DNA from: a virus
Length of the DNA stretch: 42,535 nucleotides
Reading direction: 5' to 3' (one strand)
IMG/VR virus record: IMGVR_UViG_3300028837_000572
Location: 1 to 42,535 of that record
The first letter of the stretch is position 1. Each line of letters begins with the position of its first letter. Shown here one piece after another: positions 38,280 to 42,535 of this stretch. The translations under genes were made by a program, and so were the position numbers. The notes under the pieces were generated by a model that was given only the letters and a program-made list of their open reading frames with translations, made no database searches and was not told where the DNA came from.

Positions 38280-39417
38280 AGAACTACCGAGAGCAAGTGA
38301 AGGGGATGTTATAGAGCTTGAAGGGAAAGTCTCCTTTGCCCGAAAACCAAACTCAAATGATTTTGAAGGTACAACTGTGTGGAGTCAATTCATAGTTTTA
38401 AAGGATGATACAGGGGAACAGGGAGCATGGCTTAAACTTGATTCACCAGAAGATAAAGTTACAAAGGGTACATCTATAAAAATCAAAGGTAAGTTAGGTG
38501 AAGAATACGAAGATAAAAAAGGAGTAATGAAAAGGTCTATAAATAGCTGTGATTTTGAGGTTGTTGGGAAAGTGCAAGGCAATGCACAATCTTCTTCAAG
38601 TTCAGGAAATGGTAATGGTAGAGATAATTATTGGGAGAAGAAATTTATTTGGGATCAGAAAGTACATTTCAGTATAATCCGGGAGTGTGCCATAAAAGCT
38701 GTTACCGAATTGGCTAAAGTAGACCCAAGTAAAGGCAACTTCAAAATCAAAATAATTACAGAAAAAGACTTCTTTGTTTTTGCCGATAAGATACAGGATT
38801 ATATCCGTAAGAAAATAACCAGTGAAGATATCACTAAGGAATTTGGGGGAATTGCCAAAGAGGAAACAAAAGAAGGAACAAAAAAAGAACGTACCAAAAA
38901 AGCAGAAGAAGTTGTTGGTGAAACAAGATTCAAACCAGCCTCTACAGAACAGAAGAAATATATATACGGCTACAGAAACAACGAAGATAAATGGTGCAAA
39001 GGGATCATTGAATCAAGATACATGACCAAACCTGAAATAAGAGAGATAGGAGCACCTGAAAAACTATCTTTAGAAGATGCTACCGATTGGTTATTGTGGT
39101 GGTGGGGTCATGATAAAAAAAGTGGCGAGAGAAAGAAAAGAGAAAAAGAAAATCCGAGAGATACAGAAGGGAATCTCATAAGTGAATTAGAAGGAAGAGA
39201 AACTCTTGTAAAAGGAGATAAAACTTCTATAGTTAAAGATGATTTAATTGATGATATAAATGCCTGGAGAAGAGAAAATTTCCTAATCGATGATAAAAAA
39301 TTTAAAGAAGAGTTAGGTTACAATCCCAATCTTGAGAAATTATCCGAAGAAGATCTTCTCAAGATAAAAAAGTTAATCAAAAATTATCATCCTAAATCGT
39401 GGAACGGAGAGAAATGA
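38263..39417 (+). CDS. OB-fold DNA-binding protein
   Basis: A 384-residue protein. Residues about 1-105 (EGDVIELEGKVSFARKPNSN, then TVWSQFIVLKDDTGEQGAWL and GTSIKIKGKLGEEYED) form an OB-fold like those binding single-stranded DNA. A Ser/Gly linker follows at 110-120, then a helical region, a Lys/Glu stretch near 200-215 and a Trp-rich end (DATDWLLWWWGHDKK). It could be an SSB-like recombination or replication factor. AAAGGAGGTG nine bases upstream selects TTG 38263 over ATG 38269. Confidence 0.55.
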   Translation: MKMKIKELPRASEGDVIELEGKVSFARKPNSNDFEGTTVWSQFIVLKDDTGEQGAWLKLDSPEDKVTKGTSIKIKGKLGEEYEDKKGVMKRSINSCDFEVVGKVQGNAQSSSSSGNGNGRDNYWEKKFIWDQKVHFSIIRECAIKAVTELAKVDPSKGNFKIKIITEKDFFVFADKIQDYIRKKITSEDITKEFGGIAKEETKEGTKKERTKKAEEVVGETRFKPASTEQKKYIYGYRNNEDKWCKGIIESRYMTKPEIREIGAPEKLSLEDATDWLLWWWGHDKKSGERKKREKENPRDTEGNLISELEGRETLVKGDKTSIVKDDLIDDINAWRRENFLIDDKKFKEELGYNPNLEKLSEEDLLKIKKLIKNYHPKSWNGEK

Positions 39418-39422
39418 TATTT

Positions 39423-39524
39423 GCCTGTCCTGTGGCGTTCCATATTAACGTCAGGTAAGGGTCTACGGACAAGGTAACGGTGTGGAGAAGGTAGCTATGT
39501 TGGGGTAGCATGGCCAAGACAGGT
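39423..39524 (+). ncRNA. Structured intergenic RNA candidate B
   Basis: GCCTGTC (39423-39429) pairs with GACAGGT (39518-39524) and encloses three hairpins: GGCGTT/AACGTC (39434-39452), GTC/GAC (39461-39470) and GCTATG/CATGGC (39494-39514), a cloverleaf-like set. The sequence between is G-rich (GGTAAGGGTC). It is just upstream of the methyltransferase ribosome site and could control it. Evidence is pairing only. Confidence 0.35.
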
Positions 39525-39536
39525 GAAAGGATTAAA

Positions 39537-40076
39537 ATGTCAAAAGTAATTTATGATTTATGTGGTGCAAAAGGAAACTGGAGTAAAAATTACAGAGATA
39601 ACGGATATGATGTAAGAATTATTACTTTACCAGAACATGACGTTAGACTGTTATGCCCACCAGATAATGTTTATGGTATATTGGCTGCCCCACCCTGCAC
39701 TCATTTGGCCGGGAGTGGAGCAAGATGGTGGAAAAAAGCAGGGTTAAATGCGTTATTTGAGGCATTGGCTATTGTAGATGCGTGTCTTAGGATGGTTGCA
39801 ATATGCAATCCGAAATTTTGGTGTTTGGAAAATCCCGTAGGTAGATTAGTTCATTATTTGGGAAAACCTAAAATGTATTTTAACCCTTGTGATTATGGCG
39901 ACCCCTACACTAAAAAAACTTGCCTTTGGGGAAATTTCAATATACCGAAAAAGAATCCGATAAAATCGACAGAAGGAAGCAAAATACATTTATACCCACC
40001 ATCAAAAAATAGGTCAGCTTTAAGGGCAATAACACCAGCAGGTTTTGCTAAAGCATTTTATGAGGCGAATAAATGA
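39537..40076 (+). CDS. Compact cytosine-5 DNA methyltransferase-like protein
   Basis: A 179-residue protein. VIYDLCGAKGNWSKNY is the SAM-binding start, APPC at 51-54 carries the catalytic Cys of motif IV, and LENP at 97-100 is motif VI. The usual C5 enzymes exceed 300 residues; here the target-recognition domain is nearly absent, as in short phage members. It would modify phage DNA against host nucleases, or may bind without methylating. GAAAGG precedes ATG 39537; ATG 39510 has no ribosome site. It overlaps the next gene by 4 bp. Confidence 0.65.
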   Translation: MSKVIYDLCGAKGNWSKNYRDNGYDVRIITLPEHDVRLLCPPDNVYGILAAPPCTHLAGSGARWWKKAGLNALFEALAIVDACLRMVAICNPKFWCLENPVGRLVHYLGKPKMYFNPCDYGDPYTKKTCLWGNFNIPKKNPIKSTEGSKIHLYPPSKNRSALRAITPAGFAKAFYEANK

Positions 40077-40489
40077 AAAAAATAATAATCTTAATTCAAA
40101 TAATAACTATAATAATTTTACTTTCTCTCTCTCCTAAAGCAGAGCAGAAGTATTACTTGATGAATGTTACATTTTATTCCCTGCATGAAGATTGTATATC
40201 CGATAAACACAATGATGGGAAAACTGCAACAAATACTAATATAAGAGAAGGAGTATGCGCTATAAATGTAGATTATATTAATGGGAAATGGGTTGTAAGA
40301 AGTCCTCTAAAGTTGGGTCAAAGAATTCATATTGAAAGTTTAGGGGAATATTCAGTAGAGGATACTGGAAGGTTTGGTGAAGTAAATACAATGCAGGATA
40401 TCTGGACAGTAGATGTTTTTGAACCAGACCACGAGAAAGCGATTAAAGGTGGCAAAGAAGTAAGAAAAGTTTATGTATTGGAGGAATAA
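40073..40489 (+). CDS. Exported 3D-domain (double-psi barrel) protein
   Basis: A 138-residue protein. Residues 1-24 are a signal peptide (KKIIILIQIITIIILLSLSP). The mature part shows the 3D pattern: VTFYS, DGKTATNT, REGVCAINVD, PLKLGQRIHIESLGEYSVED, TGRF, DVFEPDHEKAIKGG, VRKVYVLEE, with aspartates at the expected places. 3D domains belong to lytic transglycosylase-type cell-wall enzymes. As an early gene it may alter peptidoglycan or block superinfection rather than lyse. Confidence 0.65.
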   Translation: MKKIIILIQIITIIILLSLSPKAEQKYYLMNVTFYSLHEDCISDKHNDGKTATNTNIREGVCAINVDYINGKWVVRSPLKLGQRIHIESLGEYSVEDTGRFGEVNTMQDIWTVDVFEPDHEKAIKGGKEVRKVYVLEE

Positions 40490-40490
40490 A

Positions 40491-40559
40491 ATGGAATTTA
40501 TACAATACTTATTCTGGTCAGGGGTAATGGCGTTGTTTTACTTTATATTTTTAAGTTAG
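40491..40559 (+). CDS. 22-residue membrane peptide
   Basis: TTGGAGGAATAAA precedes an ATG opening 22 codons: FIQYLFWSGVMALFYFIFLS, almost entirely one membrane helix. It begins one base after the previous stop. Short length lowers confidence, but the ribosome site is good. Confidence 0.45.
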   Translation: MEFIQYLFWSGVMALFYFIFLS

Positions 40560-40569
40560 GGAGGTAAGC

Positions 40570-40668
40570 ATGAAAAATAAAATTTGTTACCGCAGATGCC
40601 TTATAAAAAAATCCGACAAACTCACCCAGACGGAAGCAGGTTCGAATCCTGTCAGGGGGGGGCAATAA
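40570..40668 (+). CDS. Doubtful 32-residue ORF through a tRNA T-arm
   Basis: AGGGAGGTAAGC stands before the ATG and 32 codons follow, ending SNPVRGGQ. The 3' half of the frame is the translation of a T-arm-like sequence (40636-40653), so this may be an artefact of a tRNA fragment placed behind a real ribosome site. Confidence 0.25.
   Translation: MKNKICYRRCLIKKSDKLTQTEAGSNPVRGGQ
40636..40653 (+). other. tRNA T-arm fragment, possible att remnant
   Basis: GCAGGTTCGAATCCTGTC contains the exact T-loop consensus GGTTCGAATCC with a matching stem, followed by G8. No D arm, anticodon arm or 5' acceptor can be folded upstream. tRNA 3' ends are common phage attachment sites, but there is no integrase here, so a decayed tRNA or a captured att core are both possible. 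Confidence 0.4.
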
Positions 40669-40673
40669 AGTTA

Positions 40674-40758
40674 AGCCTCCGCAAGGTTGAGTCGAAAGTT
40701 TCTCACCCGATTAAACCCGGGGACTTTGCCTTTTGGCTCAAGGACCTAAACGGAGGCT
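40674..40758 (+). ncRNA. Structured intergenic RNA candidate C
   Basis: A perfect 8-bp closing stem AGCCTCCG (40674-40681) / CGGAGGCT (40751-40758) encloses a second helix (AGG-TTGAG with CTCAA-gga-CCT), then AAAGT/ACTTT and CCCG/CGGG with an ATTAAACC loop: one long, internally looped hairpin of 85 nt. It is G+C richer than its surroundings. It has no T tract and no class I recognise. It lies between the T-arm fragment and a gene remnant. Confidence 0.55.
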
Positions 40759-40783
40759 GCAATTATATTTTATTATTTATTAA

Positions 40784-40903
40784 ATTAAAGAAGAATTAAG
40801 AGAATTTGTCAAAGAGAATGATATCAAACTTTTGGAGCTGTTGGAATATCTAAGAAAAAGAAATTATAAAAAGATTGGAAAGGTGAAATATGGGACAAGG
40901 TAA
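40784..40903 (+). pseudogene. C-terminal remnant of a small helical gene
   Basis: An open frame of 39 codons with no usable start reads KEELREFVKENDIKLLELLE, then YLRKRNYKKIG, ending at TAA 40901-40903. It is a convincing helical protein tail, so its 5' end was probably lost when the structured element and T-arm sequence came to lie upstream. It overlaps the next gene by 14 bp. Confidence 0.45.
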
Positions 40904-41594
40904 AAAATGGTCTGAATCGGAGATAAATTATTTGAATGAACACTGGGGCAGGAATACGTTATTTAATCTTTCTATTCATTTTAAAAGAACTAAAGTAGCG
41001 ATTCATATAAAAGCAAAGAGAATGAATTTAGGAGCAATCACAAGAGCAGACGAATATATGACAGCGAATCAAGTAGCCGTTTTATTAAAAGTTGATAGAC
41101 ATACAGTTTTAAGATGGGTTGAAAAATATAACTTAAAAGCAATAAAGAAAATAATGCTTTTTAGAAAACGGCTATGGATGATAAAACATTGTAATTTGTG
41201 TAAATGGTTAAAGAATAATCAGAATAGATTTGATAGCAGAAAAATTGAATTATATGGACTTGGTTATGAACCTCAATGGGTACAAGTAAAAAGAAAAAAA
41301 GACAAAGAATTTCCAAAAAATAGATTTAAAAAATGGACTAAATTCGAGATACAGAAAATTATAAATTTATCTCGAGATATGAATTATAGCGAAATTGCTA
41401 AAAAAATGGACAGGTCGCATAATTCAATTGAAAAACAATTCGGAAGATTAAGAGATAAAACAAAATTAAATCAATTAAAGAAAGATAAACCAAAGGGTAA
41501 TTATAAGAGCCAAATAGAAAATATTAGAAATTATATTAAGGAAAATGATTTTACAAAAGAAGAAATTATATCAGCTCTTTGTGCAAAAGATTAA
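40890..41594 (+). CDS. Myb-HTH-Myb type DNA-binding regulator
   Basis: A 234-residue protein. Residues 6-48 (KWSESEINYLNEHWGRNTLF ... IHIKAKRMNLG) form a Myb/SANT-like domain. Residues 56-110 (MTANQVAVLLKVDRHTVLRW) are an excisionase/MerR-type winged helix. Residues about 147-192 (KKWTKFEIQKIINLSRDMNY ... SIEKQFGRLRDKT) form a second Myb-like domain. Three DNA-binding units in one small protein suggest a transcription factor, possibly the late-gene activator. AAAGGTGAA precedes the ATG. Confidence 0.65.
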   Translation: MGQGKKWSESEINYLNEHWGRNTLFNLSIHFKRTKVAIHIKAKRMNLGAITRADEYMTANQVAVLLKVDRHTVLRWVEKYNLKAIKKIMLFRKRLWMIKHCNLCKWLKNNQNRFDSRKIELYGLGYEPQWVQVKRKKDKEFPKNRFKKWTKFEIQKIINLSRDMNYSEIAKKMDRSHNSIEKQFGRLRDKTKLNQLKKDKPKGNYKSQIENIRNYIKENDFTKEEIISALCAKD

Positions 41595-41622
41595 AAATAT
41601 TTTTGGAGATTAAAAAACAAAC

Positions 41623-42435
41623 ATGAAAAATAAAATAGGCTGGTGCAATATGACCTGGAATCCGGTTTGGGGATGCCTTAATCATTGTGAATATTGTTAT
41701 GCGAGGAAGATAACAAAAAGATTTGGAAGTTTAATGGCAGAAAATGAATATAGAAAAACAAGTTATATATCTGATGCAGGTATAACAACACCCGATGACG
41801 AATGTGTGGGATTTACAGATAATTTAAAAAATTTTAAACCCACATTTCTATATTCACAATTCGGTAAGAAATTCCCTAAAAAACCCCAAAAGATATTCGT
41901 GGGTTCTATGTCAGAAATATATTACTGGAAGAAGGAATGGATTGAAAAGATAATTGAGAAGGTTAAACAATATCCCCAACATACCTTCCAATTCTTGACG
42001 AAGTTTCCCAAAGTATATTCAAAATATATATTTCCTAAGAATTGTTGGTTGGGAACAATTATTACCAAAAATGATGATTTTGATAAGGGTGCTTATAATT
42101 TTATATTTCCAAAGAATAGTGAAACCAACCGTCATAATATAAAATATATCTCATTCGAGCCATTGTTGGGTAAAATATTGGATTTGGAAATATTGAAATA
42201 TTTCGATTGGGTAATTATTGGAGCAGAAACAGGCAATAGAAAAGGTAAGGTCATTCCAAAATTAGAATGGATAGATGACATAATTTATTATTGCAGAAAA
42301 AACAATATTCCCATTTATTTAAAGGATAGTTTGAAACCTATTTGTCCATCGCTCTGGAAGGTTATTCCTATTATGAAGAATCAACCTTCTTTGTTATCGT
42401 ATAAACCAATAAAAGAATTTCCAATAAGGAGATGA
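41623..42435 (+). CDS. Gp37/Gp68 (DUF5131) radical-SAM-like protein
   Basis: A 270-residue protein of the phage Gp37/Gp68 family. WNPVWGCLNHCEYCYAR places cysteines at 18, 22 and 25, the C-x3-C-x2-C cluster that would hold a 4Fe-4S centre. VGSMSEIYY, FQFLTKFP, WLGTIITKN, ISFEPLLG and VIIGAETGNRKGK follow the family order to the end. The reaction is unknown; phage members are suspected of base or RNA modification. It stands late in the early operon. The ribosome site is weak (TTGGAGATT). Confidence 0.7.
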   Translation: MKNKIGWCNMTWNPVWGCLNHCEYCYARKITKRFGSLMAENEYRKTSYISDAGITTPDDECVGFTDNLKNFKPTFLYSQFGKKFPKKPQKIFVGSMSEIYYWKKEWIEKIIEKVKQYPQHTFQFLTKFPKVYSKYIFPKNCWLGTIITKNDDFDKGAYNFIFPKNSETNRHNIKYISFEPLLGKILDLEILKYFDWVIIGAETGNRKGKVIPKLEWIDDIIYYCRKNNIPIYLKDSLKPICPSLWKVIPIMKNQPSLLSYKPIKEFPIRR

Positions 42436-42439
42436 TGCT

Positions 42440-42535
42440 ATGGTTAATCAAGGGTTAACTACCCGATATAAAGCGTTTCAGAGTAGGGGCAGGTTTGAGG
42501 CTGTGTTTGCCTGCCCCCAAAAAAAGGAGATAAAT
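42440..42535 (+). CDS. Partial ORF running off the right edge
   Basis: An ATG after AAGGAGATGATGCT opens 32 codons to the edge of the window (VNQGLTTRYKAFQSRGRFEA ...). It includes a GC-rich hairpin, and its end holds AAAAAGGAG, a ribosome site for a gene starting just beyond. Joined to base 1 it would end after 11 more codons, so it is at best a 43-residue gene. Low confidence. Confidence 0.3.
   Translation, partial: MVNQGLTTRYKAFQSRGRFEAVFACPQKKEIN
42486..42517 (+). other. GC-rich hairpin at the right edge
   Basis: GGGGCAGG (42486-42493) pairs perfectly with CCTGCCCC (42510-42517) around a 16-base loop, followed by A7 and GGAG. It is not a terminator in either direction (no T tract downstream). 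It may be an RNA element controlling the ribosome site next to it. Confidence 0.5.

Noticed and set aside
40584-40799. A 71-residue frame
   Set aside because: It runs through the T-arm fragment and the 85-nt hairpin and has no ribosome site; the residues are the usual translation of structured RNA.

Overview
The window reads as an essentially complete, AT-rich genome of a tailed bacteriophage (Caudoviricetes). The short-tail (podovirus-like) type is inferred from a P22-like portal, an N4-gp56-type major capsid protein, large ejection-type internal proteins, and no tape-measure, tail-tube or sheath gene. Strong AAAGGAGG-type ribosome binding sites, sigma70-like promoters and an M15-family endolysin point to a bacterial host; the sequence does not say which one. 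There is no integrase, DNA polymerase or replicative helicase.

Layout. (1) 1-4086, rightward: replication and early genes. They include an initiator-like protein with an iteron array inside its gene (probable origin, 522-627), a helicase-loader candidate, an HNH/NinG-like nuclease and several small unknown genes, ending at a hairpin (4085-4110). (2) 4119-5365, leftward: an operon of five tiny genes read from a promoter at 5406-5434. (3) 5471-36158, rightward late operon from a strong promoter at 5471-5499: terminase small subunit, tRNA-Thr, small membrane proteins, an HNH homing-type gene wedged against terL, terL, tRNA-Trp, portal, scaffold, capsid, structural proteins, adaptor, tail proteins, ejection proteins, two exported fibre/adhesin-like proteins, then the lysis genes (transglutaminase-like, two holin candidates, M15 endolysin), closing at a T-tailed terminator (36115-36156). 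(4) 36172-42535, rightward early operon from a strong promoter overlapping a palindrome: XRE repressor, Gam-like protein, OB-fold protein, compact cytosine methyltransferase, 3D-domain exported protein, Myb/HTH regulator and a Gp37/Gp68-type radical-SAM-like protein, with three intergenic structured elements.

If the sequence is circular, region 4 runs into region 1 and forms one early operon ending at 4110. That gives a simple plan of two rightward operons (early and late) and one leftward mini-operon, with divergent promoters at 5.4-5.5 kb. Replication looks lambda-like: initiator with internal iterons, then a loader, presumably borrowing host DnaB and polymerase.

Several reading frames are interrupted at points that look like -1 slippage or indels: 12633 (scaffold start), about 19480-19509 (tail protein), 25262 (A AAG GGT, joining a 1382-residue ejection protein) and 35765-35777 (A6C7). 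The first two look like mutations or sequence errors. The last two are candidates for programmed frameshifting. All function calls are from reading translated sequence by eye; no database search was run.
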